Positions 26,520 through 34,442 of a stretch of DNA of 64,000 nucleotides are shown here, piece by piece. Position 1 is the first letter of the stretch, and every line of letters begins with the position of its first letter. Origin of the DNA: AP-15 sp963703745 (lineage in GTDB: Bacteria; Pseudomonadota; Alphaproteobacteria; ATCC43930; CGMCC-115725); the NCBI GenBank assembly GCA_963703745.1, contig CAVPFL010000003.1, forward strand, positions 434,001-498,000, in the 5' to 3' direction. The notes under the pieces were generated by a model. The model was not told the origin of the DNA. It ran no database searches and was given only the letters and a program-made list of their open reading frames with translations. The position numbers were made by a program, and so were the translations under genes.

Positions 26520-28460
26520 CCCCTCCCGCACGTGCTCGACATCGGGGTCCGACATCGCCGGGTTTTCGCCCATGATGTAGATGCCCTTTATCTCGCCGCG
26601 ATGCGCCGCGTCCGAAATTTCGACGGTGGTCAACCCGCGCTTGTCATCGAGCGGGGTTTGCCACAGCGCTTCGAACTTTGCGCGGACCTCTGGGTCCTCG
26701 ACCGATTGGTAATCGGGATAGACCATCGGGATCGCCCCCGCATCCGAGGTCCCTTGTACGTTGTTCTGGCCGCGCAGCGGGTGCAGCCCGGTGCCGGGGC
26801 GTCCGACCTGGCCGGTGATCAGCGCCAGCGCGATCAGGCAGCGGGCATTGTCGGTGCCGTGGACATGCTGCGAGATGCCCATGCCCCAGAGAATGATCGC
26901 GCGTTCGGCGCGGGCGTAGGTGCGTGCGACCTCGCGCAAGGTCGCAGCGTCGATGCCGCAAATCTCGGCCATTTTTTCTGGCGGATAGTCGCGGATGTGC
27001 TCGCGCAGGGTCTCGAAGTCTTCGGTGTGCGCCTGGACATACTGCCGGTCAAAGAGCCCCTCCTCGATGATCGTGTGAATCAGAGCGTTCAGCAGCGCGA
27101 CATCGCGCCCGGGATTTAAGCGCAACCAAGCCGTTGCATGCCGCGCCAAAGTGTATTCGCGCGAATCGATCACAAAGAGTTTGACCCCGCGCTTGGCCGC
27201 CTGCTTGAAAAAGGTCGCGGCGACCGGGTGGTTTTCGGTCGGGCGCGCGCCGATCACGATGACTAGGTCGGCGTCCTCCGCTGCGTTGAACGGGGCGGTC
27301 ACCGCACCGGACCCGATGCCCTCCATCAGCGCGGCGACCGACGAGGCATGGCACAGCCGCGTGCAATGATCGATGTTGTTGCTGCCAAAGCCGGTGCGCA
27401 CCAGCTTCTGCATGAGGTACGCCTCCTCATTCGTGCCCTTGGCGCAAGCAAAGCCGGCGAGCGCCCGGTGGCCGTCGCGCTCGCGAATGCGCCTGAGGCC
27501 CTCGGCGGCGCGGTCAAGTGCCTCCTCCCAGCTCGCCCTCCTGAAATGCGTATAGGGGTCGGCCGGGTCGATATCAACGTCACGCTTTGAGACGCCGTCT
27601 TTGCGGATCAGCGGCTCCGTCAGCCGGTCCGGGTGAGCGACATAGTCAAAACCAAAGCGGCCCTTGACGCAGAGCCGATTATGATTGGAGGGGCCATCTC
27701 TGCCCTCGACTGCGACGATATGGTCGTCCTTGATCCTGTAGGTCAGCTGACAGCCGACCCCGCAATAGGGACACACGCTGTGCACTTCACGGTCGGGGGC
27801 GTTGGCGTAGACGCCGTTCGCATCAACCATGGTCGCCGGCATCAAGGCACCGGTCGGGCAGGCCTGCACGCACTCGCCACAGGCCACACAGGTGCTGTTC
27901 CCCATCGGATCGTCGAAGTCGAAGATGATCTTTTCGTGCCAATTGCGCGCCGCCATGCCAATCACATCATTGACCTGGACTTCGCGGCACGCGCGCACAC
28001 AGAGATTGCATTGGATACAGGCGTCGAGCTGCACCGCCATCGCCGGATGGCTGCGGTCGGGCACCGGGGTCGCATGCTGCGGGAAGCGGCTGTCACTGAC
28101 GCCGATACGGTCGGCCCACTGCCACAGCCGCGAGTTCGGGTCGTGCGCGGCAGCGCGGTCTGGCTGGTCGCCGATCAGGAGCTCGAACACCATCTTACGA
28201 GAAAATCGGGCGCGCTCGCTGGCGGTCTGCACCTTCATCCCGGAGGTCGGTTGGCGCACGCAGGAGGCGGCAAGCACTCGCTCACCCTCGATCTCGACCA
28301 TACAGGCCCGACAATTACCGTCGGCGCGGTAACCAGGCTTCGGCAGCCAGCAGAGATGCGGGATCTCGACGCCCTGCCGGTCGGCAACCTGCCAGATCGT
28401 CTCGCCCGGTTGCGCCTCGACCTCGGCGCCGTCGAGAGTAAAGCGGATGGGTTCGGTCAT
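25695..28460 (-). CDS. fdsA: NAD-dependent formate dehydrogenase, alpha (molybdopterin) subunit
   Basis: Oxidises formate to CO2 at a bis-MGD Mo/W centre. 921 aa from the ATG MTEPIRF. Order: N-terminal 2Fe-2S ferredoxin domain (HLCWLPKPGYRADGNCRACM), two 4Fe-4S sites (CIQCNLCVRAC, CVACGECVQACPTGAL), the MopB cluster CPYCGVGC, metal-ligand Cys in DHCTRLCHASS (Cys, not selenocysteine), and the molydopterin-binding C-terminus. Last gene of the frc-fds block, 13 bp after the small unknown gene. Its 3' end overlaps the Fic frame on the other strand. Confidence 0.94.
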   Translation of the reverse strand: MTEPIRFTLDGAEVEAQPGETIWQVADRQGVEIPHLCWLPKPGYRADGNCRACMVEIEGERVLAASCVRQPTSGMKVQTASERARFSRKMVFELLIGDQPDRAAAHDPNSRLWQWADRIGVSDSRFPQHATPVPDRSHPAMAVQLDACIQCNLCVRACREVQVNDVIGMAARNWHEKIIFDFDDPMGNSTCVACGECVQACPTGALMPATMVDANGVYANAPDREVHSVCPYCGVGCQLTYRIKDDHIVAVEGRDGPSNHNRLCVKGRFGFDYVAHPDRLTEPLIRKDGVSKRDVDIDPADPYTHFRRASWEEALDRAAEGLRRIRERDGHRALAGFACAKGTNEEAYLMQKLVRTGFGSNNIDHCTRLCHASSVAALMEGIGSGAVTAPFNAAEDADLVIVIGARPTENHPVAATFFKQAAKRGVKLFVIDSREYTLARHATAWLRLNPGRDVALLNALIHTIIEEGLFDRQYVQAHTEDFETLREHIRDYPPEKMAEICGIDAATLREVARTYARAERAIILWGMGISQHVHGTDNARCLIALALITGQVGRPGTGLHPLRGQNNVQGTSDAGAIPMVYPDYQSVEDPEVRAKFEALWQTPLDDKRGLTTVEISDAAHRGEIKGIYIMGENPAMSDPDVEHVREGLARLEHLVVQDIFLTETAKYADVVLPASAWPEKDGTVSNTNRQVQRGRAALPLQGNARQDLWIIQEIARRIGLDWSYASPADVFAEMKLAMPSLDNISWERVERESSVTYPCDAPDQPGNDIVFGDGFPTASGRGRLVPAAIIPPAEEPDAEYPMVLTTGRQLEHWHTGAITRRAAVLDEIEPEAVASLAPAELRRLGIAAGDPIRVTTRRGAIELKARADSAVAPGQVFVPFCYAEAAANVLTNPQLDPFGKIPEYKFCAAKVEPVAIPAAAE

Positions 28461-28473
28461 CGCGAAGTCCTCA

Positions 28474-28875
28474 TCAAACCCGGCGAAGCTTTTGGATGAA
28501 ATCGTTGACCTCAGGCTGTGTCCAGGTATCGCCATGATGCCAAAAGTCCAATAGGTCTTCCTTATTGCGCGATACCCAATCAATCACTTGCGGCGACATT
28601 TGGCGAACGACCCGCGCCGGGAGGCTGTTGGCGATGACTGTCGGCGTGTCCGTTACCGAGACCGAAAAGCTCGGCTGGGTGCGGCCCGGCTGCACAAAAT
28701 ATTTCACGCGTGGCCCGTGTGCGCCCATCGCCGTCGAGATGAAAATTGTGCCAGGCACGCCAGTTTGGACGCTCGTCAGATTGGCCATCTCGACGGCGTC
28801 CTCGTGCGACAATTCCTCTGCCAAGAAGGTGTCGGCCGGTATGCCGCGCGGGGTCGTGAGGAAGCCGAGCGTCAC
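28474..28875 (-). CDS. Small unknown protein inside the formate dehydrogenase operon
   Basis: 133 aa, probably from the GTG at 28875 that overlaps the fdsGB stop; coding character starts there (VTLGFLTTPRGIPADTFLA). Other features are GTIFISTAMGAHGPRVKYFV, FSVSVTDTPTVIANSLPARV and a helical C-terminus VIDWVSRNKEDLLDFWHHGD. I do not recognise a named family. The C-terminus recalls small proteins with a terminal DNA- or protein-binding helix. It does not look like FdsD or FdhD. Lying between beta and alpha genes with 13 bp to fdsA, it may be a maturation or stability factor, but this is inference. Confidence 0.7.
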   Translation of the reverse strand: MTLGFLTTPRGIPADTFLAEELSHEDAVEMANLTSVQTGVPGTIFISTAMGAHGPRVKYFVQPGRTQPSFSVSVTDTPTVIANSLPARVVRQMSPQVIDWVSRNKEDLLDFWHHGDTWTQPEVNDFIQKLRRV

Positions 28876-30572
28876 ACCAAGTCCTCGCGGAAGTGCTTCA
28901 GCACCATCTTGACTGGGTTCATCGCGGCCTGGCCGAGACCGCAGATGGACGCGTCGGTCATGACCCGGGTCAGTTCGTCTAGCAGCGGTTCGTCCCAATG
29001 CGGCATCGTCATCAGTTTGACCGCCTTCTCGGTGCCGGCGCGACACGGCGTGCATTGGCCGCAGCTCTCGTCCTCGAAAAACCGGAGCAGGTTCAACGCC
29101 ACGGCCCTCATGTCATCCTTGTCGGAGAGGACGACCACCGCGGCGGATCCGATCAAGCAGCCCTCGGGCTCGAGTGTCCCGAAATCGAGCGGAATGTCGG
29201 CCATCGACGCCGGCAATATGCCGCCCGAGGCGCCACCAGGCAGGTAGCCTTTGAATACGTGGCCGTCCGACATGCCGCCGCAATACTCCTCGATCAGCTC
29301 GCGCGCCGTGATGCCGGCCGGGGCGAGCTTGACGCCAGGATTTTTGACCCGCCCGGAGACCGAGAAGGTACGGCGCCCTTTGCGGCCATTGCGCCCTTCC
29401 CGAGTGAACCACTCGGGGCCCTGCTCGACGATGTCGCGGACCCAGTACAAGGTCTCGAGATTGTTGCACAGGGTCGGCCGGCCGAAGAGCCCGACCTGAG
29501 CGGGGAAGGGGGGGCGTTGCCGCGGCAGCCCGCGCTTGCCCTCAATGCTTTCGAGCATCGCCGATTCTTCGCCACAAATGTAGGCGCCGGCGCCACGCCG
29601 AAGGTGAATGCGCACATGCCGCGCGAGCCCAGCCGCCTCGATCGCGGCCATCTCCTTATCCAGGATCATGCGGCATTGCGGGTATTCGTCTCGCAGATAG
29701 ATGTAGATCTCCGCCGCCTCGACGACCCAGGCGGCGATCAGCATGCCTTCGAGAAACCGGTGCGGGTCGGTTTCGAGAAAATAGCGGTCCTTAAAGGTGC
29801 CGGGTTCACCCTCGTCGGCATTGACCGCGAACAGCCGGGGTGCGGGCTCCTGGCGCACCAGACGCCACTTTCGACCGGCCGGAAACCCCGCGCCACCAAG
29901 CCCACGCAGCCCGGCATGTTCGAGGATTTCGATCACCTCTTCCGCCCTGCGCTCTCCGGCGAGGCAGGCCGCAAGCAGGCGATAGCCACCGCCGGCGCGA
30001 TAGGCGTCGAGACCGATATAAGCCGGGACCGCGGGATGCGTGTCGCCCGCCGCCAAGGCCGCGCCGACGCTGGCTGCCGTGGCGTTCTCGTGCAGCGCGT
30101 GCCCGATCGCTACGACCGGGGCCTTGTCACAACCGCCCATGCAGGGGGCGCGGACGACGCGCACGCGATCTCCGAGCCGGGCCTCCAGATCCGCCATAAG
30201 TTGCGCCGAGCCCGTGAGTTCGCAGCTGAGGCTGTCGCACACACGCACCGTTACTGGCGGCGGCGGTTTCTCGTCGTCCATCACGACGTCGAAATGGGCG
30301 TAGAACGAGGCAACCTCATAGACCTCGACCAGCGCCAGCCGCATGTCATCGGCGAGGGCGGCGAGATGGCGCGCATGCAGACAGCCGAAATGGTCCTGTA
30401 GCAGGTGCAGATGCTCGATCAGCAGATCGCGGCGGCGCTCCCGCTCTCCGAGCAATGCCTGAACCTCGGTGAGCGCCGTCGGATCAACCTGCCGGCCCTT
30501 TGGGTGATTGGGACCCCGGCGACGCCCGAAACCGGGATGAATCCGCCGGTCATGTTTCGCGGTTGTGGGCAA
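28872..30572 (-). CDS. Formate dehydrogenase fused gamma-beta subunit (NuoE-NuoF type)
   Basis: Passes electrons from FdsA to NAD. 566 aa. Residues about 35-180 are a NuoE/FdsG thioredoxin-like 2Fe-2S domain (CDSLSCELTG and APCMGGCDKAP supply four Cys). Residues about 205-566 are NuoF/FdsB: GLRGLGGAGFPAGRKW and NADEGEPGTFKDR for FMN/NADH, GAGAYICGEESAML, and the 4Fe-4S motif SCGQCTPCRAGT with a later Cys in ICGLGQAA. In Rhodobacter and Cupriavidus these are separate fdsG and fdsB genes, so this is a fusion. Follows frc after a hairpin repeat. Confidence 0.92.
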   Translation of the reverse strand: MPTTAKHDRRIHPGFGRRRGPNHPKGRQVDPTALTEVQALLGERERRRDLLIEHLHLLQDHFGCLHARHLAALADDMRLALVEVYEVASFYAHFDVVMDDEKPPPPVTVRVCDSLSCELTGSAQLMADLEARLGDRVRVVRAPCMGGCDKAPVVAIGHALHENATAASVGAALAAGDTHPAVPAYIGLDAYRAGGGYRLLAACLAGERRAEEVIEILEHAGLRGLGGAGFPAGRKWRLVRQEPAPRLFAVNADEGEPGTFKDRYFLETDPHRFLEGMLIAAWVVEAAEIYIYLRDEYPQCRMILDKEMAAIEAAGLARHVRIHLRRGAGAYICGEESAMLESIEGKRGLPRQRPPFPAQVGLFGRPTLCNNLETLYWVRDIVEQGPEWFTREGRNGRKGRRTFSVSGRVKNPGVKLAPAGITARELIEEYCGGMSDGHVFKGYLPGGASGGILPASMADIPLDFGTLEPEGCLIGSAAVVVLSDKDDMRAVALNLLRFFEDESCGQCTPCRAGTEKAVKLMTMPHWDEPLLDELTRVMTDASICGLGQAAMNPVKMVLKHFREDLV

Positions 30573-30585
30573 AAGCTATGCCTCC

Positions 30586-30632
30586 GGAGCGCGGGCCTCT
30601 GGCCCGCATTGCGGGCGAGACGCCCGCGCTCC
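30586..30632. repeat. Double-hairpin dispersed repeat between frc and fdsGB
   Basis: Outer arms GGAGCGCGGGC (30586-30596) and GCCCGCGCTCC (30622-30632) pair perfectly; inside is a second hairpin GCCCGCATTGCGGGC. It matches a palindrome type common in GC-rich bacterial genomes. It sits just after the frc stop, so it may reduce read-through or protect the frc mRNA end. Confidence 0.8.
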
Positions 30633-30634
30633 CA

Positions 30635-31864
30635 TTAAACCGCTCCTTCCTTGTGCATAACCGCGATCTCGGCTGTGTCGTAGCCCAGCCAGCCGAGGAT
30701 CTCGTCAGTATGCTCGCCGAGCAATGGCGAGCGCTTTACCTCGACCGGCGAGTTGGAGAGGTTGATCGGAGAGCCGACCTGGACATAGCGGCCGCGGGTC
30801 GGATGGTCGACCTCGACCAGAAAGCCGCGCTCATAGAGTGACTTGTCCTCGTAGATGTCCTTCATCGACAGGATCGGGCCGCACGGCACGTCGACCTCGT
30901 TGAGCGCCGCCATGACCTCGAACTTGGTCTTGGTCATCGTCCATTTCTCGATGATCGAGAAGCATTCGGGGATCTTGGGCAGTCGCGCTTGCGGCGTCGC
31001 GAAGCCGGGATCGGTGATCAATTCCTCGCGGCCGCAGAGCTTCATCAGCGGCTCCCAGCATGGCGGTTGGATGATCACATAGACGTAGTCGTTGGGTCCC
31101 CCGGGAGCGCAGCGCAAGGCGGCGCCAGGCTGTCCGCCACCGGAGGCGTTGCCGGCGCGCGGCACCGCGTCGCCGAATTCCTTGTTCGGGTATTCGGTCA
31201 ATGGCCCGCGAAGCAAGCGCTGCTGGTCGCGCATCTTGACCCGACACAGATTGAGCACCGCGTCGGTCATCGCGACCTCGACCCGCTGGCCCTTGCCTGT
31301 ACGCTCGCGCTGGTAGAGTGCGGCAAGGATCCCGGCAATTGTGTGGACGCCCGTGCCGCTGTCGCCGATCTGAGCGCCGGTCACGGTCGGCGGCCCGTCC
31401 TCCCAACCGGTCGTGCTCGCCGCTCCACCCATGCACTGGGCGACATTCTCATAGGCCTTGCAGTCCGCGTAGGGACCCGGGCCGAAGCCCTTGATCGAGG
31501 CATAGATCACCCGTGGATTGAGCTCCTGAAAGCGCTCCCACGTGAAGCCCTGCCGATCGAGCACGCCAGGGCCGAAATTCTCGACGATGATGTCGCTGCG
31601 CCGGACCAGCGCCTCGATCACCGCCTTGCCTTTGGGGGACTTCAGATTAACCGTGATGCTGCGCTTGTTCGAGTTCAGCATCGTGAAATAGAGGCTGTCG
31701 GCGCCCTTGACGTCCTGCAATTGGCCGCGGGTGATATCGCCGCGACCCGGCATCTCGACCTTGATTACATCTGCACCCATCCACGCCAGAAGCTGCGTCC
31801 CGGTCGGGCCCGCCTGGACATGGCTCAAATCGAGGACACGAACACCGTCGAGCGCTTTTGCCAT
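30635..31864 (-). CDS. frc: Formyl-CoA:oxalate CoA-transferase
   Basis: Family III CoA-transferase that moves CoA from formyl-CoA to oxalate, releasing formate. 409 aa from MAKALDGVRVLDLSHVQAGP. Strong match in memory to Frc of Oxalobacter and rhizobia: GADVIKVEMPGRGDITRGQL, NVAQCMGGAASTTGW, catalytic Asp in GAQIGDSGTGVH, the Gly loop NASGGGQPGAAL, and WTMTKTKFEVMAALNEVDVP with the ending SPLLGEHTDEIL. Directly downstream of gntR and upstream of the formate dehydrogenase genes, which remove the formate product. Confidence 0.93.
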   Translation of the reverse strand: MAKALDGVRVLDLSHVQAGPTGTQLLAWMGADVIKVEMPGRGDITRGQLQDVKGADSLYFTMLNSNKRSITVNLKSPKGKAVIEALVRRSDIIVENFGPGVLDRQGFTWERFQELNPRVIYASIKGFGPGPYADCKAYENVAQCMGGAASTTGWEDGPPTVTGAQIGDSGTGVHTIAGILAALYQRERTGKGQRVEVAMTDAVLNLCRVKMRDQQRLLRGPLTEYPNKEFGDAVPRAGNASGGGQPGAALRCAPGGPNDYVYVIIQPPCWEPLMKLCGREELITDPGFATPQARLPKIPECFSIIEKWTMTKTKFEVMAALNEVDVPCGPILSMKDIYEDKSLYERGFLVEVDHPTRGRYVQVGSPINLSNSPVEVKRSPLLGEHTDEILGWLGYDTAEIAVMHKEGAV

Positions 31865-31872
31865 CGTTCGCC

Positions 31873-32715
31873 TCACGCTAATTCGTCATTCCCGCGAAAG
31901 CGGGAACCCAGGGGCCACCGCTCCGTCGCTCGCTCCTGGGCCCCCGTCTTCACGGGGGCGACGGTTGGACTTGCTTTCACATCGTCGCCTATCGCGTCGA
32001 GAAAATCGCCGTGTTGCTCGACGTGTGCCGCGAGCCCCAGCGCATGCTCGCGCGCCAACCGCTCGGCGAGTTCAGGGTCGCGGTGTTCGAGTGCCTCGAT
32101 GATCCGCATATGGTCGACGATCGAACGGGCCGCGCGATTGTCTTGATGGATCGTGATCTTGCGGATCGCGCGCATGTGGATGAACAGGTTTTCCGTCATT
32201 TCGGCGAGCAGGGCGCAGCCGCTCATCCTGATGATCGCCTGATGAAACGCGATGTTCGCATCCGAATACTCGGCGATCCTCTGGCCGTCGTTTCCGGCGC
32301 TGAACTCAGTCATCAGGCAGCGCAGCCCAGCGATATCTGCGCTCGCGGCACGCTCGGCGGCGAGCCGAGCCGCCATGCTTTCGAGCGCCGCCATGACCGT
32401 GATCATCTCGACGATCTCGCGCTTGGTCTTGCGCACGACAAAGATGCCCCGGCGCGGGCGGGTCTGGACAAAGCCCTCCTGCTCGAGCAAGGCCATCGCC
32501 TCGCGTATCGGTGTGCGGCTCACCCCGAGCCCGTCTGACAGCCGCCGCTCGTCGAGCCGGATCTCTTGCGCGTGGCCGTAGATATCCATCGCGGTGATCG
32601 CCCGTTTCAGCGCGGCATAGGCTTCCTTGGCGAAGCTGGCGTTGGTGTCCAGCCGCGGCACGTCAAGGGTGGGTCGGTCTAATTTGTCGACGGGGCGCGC
32701 ACCGGCTTCGGGCAT
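31873..32715 (-). CDS. GntR family regulator, FCD subfamily
   Basis: 280 aa. N-terminal winged helix (RLDERRLSDGLGVSRTPIRE, GFVQTRPRRGIFVV), then an FCD ligand domain (ALESMAARLAAE, FHQAIIRMSG, HMRIIEALEHRD with metal-type His residues). The final ~35 residues (from VKASPTVAPVKTGAQE on) are encoded by a dispersed repeat and are not part of the domain. I chose the ATG at 32715; a TTG lies two codons earlier. A perfect palindrome lies just upstream. Likely controls the frc-fds genes, with oxalate, formate or a CoA-pathway acid as candidate effector. Confidence 0.88.
   Translation of the reverse strand: MPEAGARPVDKLDRPTLDVPRLDTNASFAKEAYAALKRAITAMDIYGHAQEIRLDERRLSDGLGVSRTPIREAMALLEQEGFVQTRPRRGIFVVRKTKREIVEMITVMAALESMAARLAAERAASADIAGLRCLMTEFSAGNDGQRIAEYSDANIAFHQAIIRMSGCALLAEMTENLFIHMRAIRKITIHQDNRAARSIVDHMRIIEALEHRDPELAERLAREHALGLAAHVEQHGDFLDAIGDDVKASPTVAPVKTGAQERATERWPLGSRFRGNDELA
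31883..31963. repeat. Dispersed palindromic repeat inside the gntR 3' end
   Basis: Contains TTCCCGCGAAAGCGGGAA and, 45 bp on, CCCCCGTCTTCACGGGGG, a two-hairpin layout typical of repeats read in protein as KTGAQE and RFRGND. It overlaps the last ~30 codons of gntR and is in frame with them. A related copy is at 38564-38628. Confidence 0.8.
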
Positions 32716-32727
32716 AACCAAGGTATA

Positions 32728-32737
32728 TGGTATACCA
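32728..32737. promoter_or_regulatory. Putative GntR/FCD operator
   Basis: TGGTATACCA is a perfect 10-bp palindrome, 13 bp upstream of the gntR ATG. It fits the TGGT-n-ACCA style of FadR/FCD regulators and suggests autoregulation. Confidence 0.6.
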
Positions 32738-32794
32738 CAGCGCCCGGCAACCGCTTTTGCACCATTGCGGAACTAACATTTCGGCTCGCGCCGA

Positions 32795-33208
32795 TCAGGC
32801 AGCCCGCAGCGTAATCGGTGTCGCGCCTTGCCAGAGAACCGTGCGGCAGACTTGCGCCAGCCGATCGAGATCTTCCCGGATCGTCAGAAAATGGTTGCCC
32901 GCGAGCTGCCCTGCCTTGCTGGCAAATCTGGTCGGGCCGTAGGCGAGCAGGATCTCGGTTTCGCTGACGCCGCCTGGATAGACAATAACCTGACCCGGCG
33001 CCGGGTAGCTGGTGGCATTCTCGTAGCCGATACCTAGGTCGCGCCCGCCCAGCGGTATCCAGCACGCTTCCCCGCTCCACCGCGCATGGATGAGCTGGTC
33101 CTCATAAGGCAAGAAAGCGCGGAACCGGGCGCAGGTGGCCGGTGCTGTCGCGTCCTCGAACCTGGCGAGGAACAATTCCAGCCCGATCGCGATGACGACA
33201 TCAGCCAC
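32795..33208 (-). CDS. DUF3830 family protein
   Basis: 137 aa, cyclophilin-like beta fold expected from the family. Visible family features: ATCARFRAFLPYEDQLIHARWSGEACWIPL, a YPAPGQVIVYPGG turn, and LLAYGPTRFASKAGQLAGNH. Such genes commonly sit with amidase, CoA-transferase or transporter genes and have no proven function. Between the tandem-duplicated gene and gntR, same strand, likely one transcript. Confidence 0.75.
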   Translation of the reverse strand: MADVVIAIGLELFLARFEDATAPATCARFRAFLPYEDQLIHARWSGEACWIPLGGRDLGIGYENATSYPAPGQVIVYPGGVSETEILLAYGPTRFASKAGQLAGNHFLTIREDLDRLAQVCRTVLWQGATPITLRAA

Positions 33209-33276
33209 GCCCTTCCCCCTTTTGCCCTGATCAGCGCGGGGCGTTGAGGCAGAGGCGAGCCCTCAGCCTCGTGCGC

Positions 33277-34209
33277 TTATTCGGCGGCGGCTAGGTTTGG
33301 GGTCAGCTCCAACGGCAGACCCGGGTGGCCCGTCAATCGCTCGCCTTCCTCCCACATTTCGAGAGCGCGTTTCTTCATCGCCGGCAACACCGAAGCGATC
33401 TTGTCGGTGTCGAGGTCGGCAGCGACACCCGGATAACCGGCCCGCTCGATCATCGCCCGCAATTTCCCGCTCTCGAACTGCTCGAGGGTCCAGGCAAGCG
33501 GATTCTCGACGAGGGTCCGATCCCAATAGATACGGTGGTTCTTATTGCGTGGGCCGTAGTGGTAATGCGCGCCATTCCAGAAGTGGTCGAAGGCCAGGAG
33601 CTCGGTTTCCTCGGTGTAGGCCTTGCCGGGCGTGCCGCCGATATCGGCCAGAACATGGATGGCGAGACCGCCATCGCCCATCGCCAGACGCCGCATTTCG
33701 AGGCCGAAGCGGATGTTGCCGGCTTCAAAGATATCGGTGCCGCGGTTGTGTTTTACCGTGTTTCGCTTCGTTGCATAGAGCTCGCGGGCGCAGGTTTCGA
33801 CCTCAGGGAGCACGCTCCGCACCTGCGCCATGTCGGTCAGCGCGGCGATCGCCGGATAGCCCGCCCGCTCTAGCATCTTTGGCAGCTTGCTTCCGACCGT
33901 CTTTATGGTCCAGCCGATCGGATTGCCGTCGACCGTCGCATCCATCCGGTAGAGGTTCGTCAGCGCGGTGCCGCCGAGCATCTCTGGACCGGCGATTGCC
34001 AGCTCCTTGTTTTCCGGCCCGTAGACGTAGCTCTTCTCGAAATCGAAGCAGTTGAACCGCAGCAGGGTCGTCTCTCTGCCGGCGACATCCGCCTTCACGT
34101 CGATCGAGACACCCTGATCGGCATGGTCGTGGATATTGCCGTCCCACAATTCGTGCTTGACGACGAAGGTCAGCGGACCTGCGGTAAATCTTTCCGACGC
34201 CTGCGGCAT
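33277..34209 (-). CDS. Unknown protein with internal duplication
   Basis: 310 aa, family not recognised. Two halves are similar by eye: FDFEKSYVYGPENKELAI with LPKMLERAGYPAIAALTD, and FDHFWNGAHYHYGPRNKNHR with LRAMIERAGYPGVAADLD. Each half runs from a Tyr-Gly-Pro strand motif to an ERAGYP helix, then a SVLPE/SVLPA segment. His-rich loops (HELWDGNIHDHAD; AHYHYGP) could bind metal. A good AAAAAGGAG ribosome site lies upstream. No signal peptide. First gene of the minus-strand run ending at fdsA. Confidence 0.6.
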   Translation of the reverse strand: MPQASERFTAGPLTFVVKHELWDGNIHDHADQGVSIDVKADVAGRETTLLRFNCFDFEKSYVYGPENKELAIAGPEMLGGTALTNLYRMDATVDGNPIGWTIKTVGSKLPKMLERAGYPAIAALTDMAQVRSVLPEVETCARELYATKRNTVKHNRGTDIFEAGNIRFGLEMRRLAMGDGGLAIHVLADIGGTPGKAYTEETELLAFDHFWNGAHYHYGPRNKNHRIYWDRTLVENPLAWTLEQFESGKLRAMIERAGYPGVAADLDTDKIASVLPAMKKRALEMWEEGERLTGHPGLPLELTPNLAAAE

Positions 34210-34442
34210 GTCGCGACACTCCTTTTTGCTTCGAGACGTTGGCGAGAGTGTACAGGACCGGCGCGATTATCGCACGGGTTTCTCTTTGCATATCAGCTAA
34301 CGCGTAGGCTGGGTGTAACCCGCCGTGTCTCCGACCCCCGATTGCAATGACGTGGCAAATTTTTGGCCTGCCGTGCCGGAGCCGTCGTAAAGTCCTCTGA
34401 CCCCGCTTTTGATCGCAAAACATCGTTCTAGGAGGAGCGCTT

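Noticed and set aside
28998..30401. Plus-strand open frame (467 codons) opposite fdsGB
   Set aside because: Antisense of a clear enzyme gene; composition typical of a GC-driven shadow.
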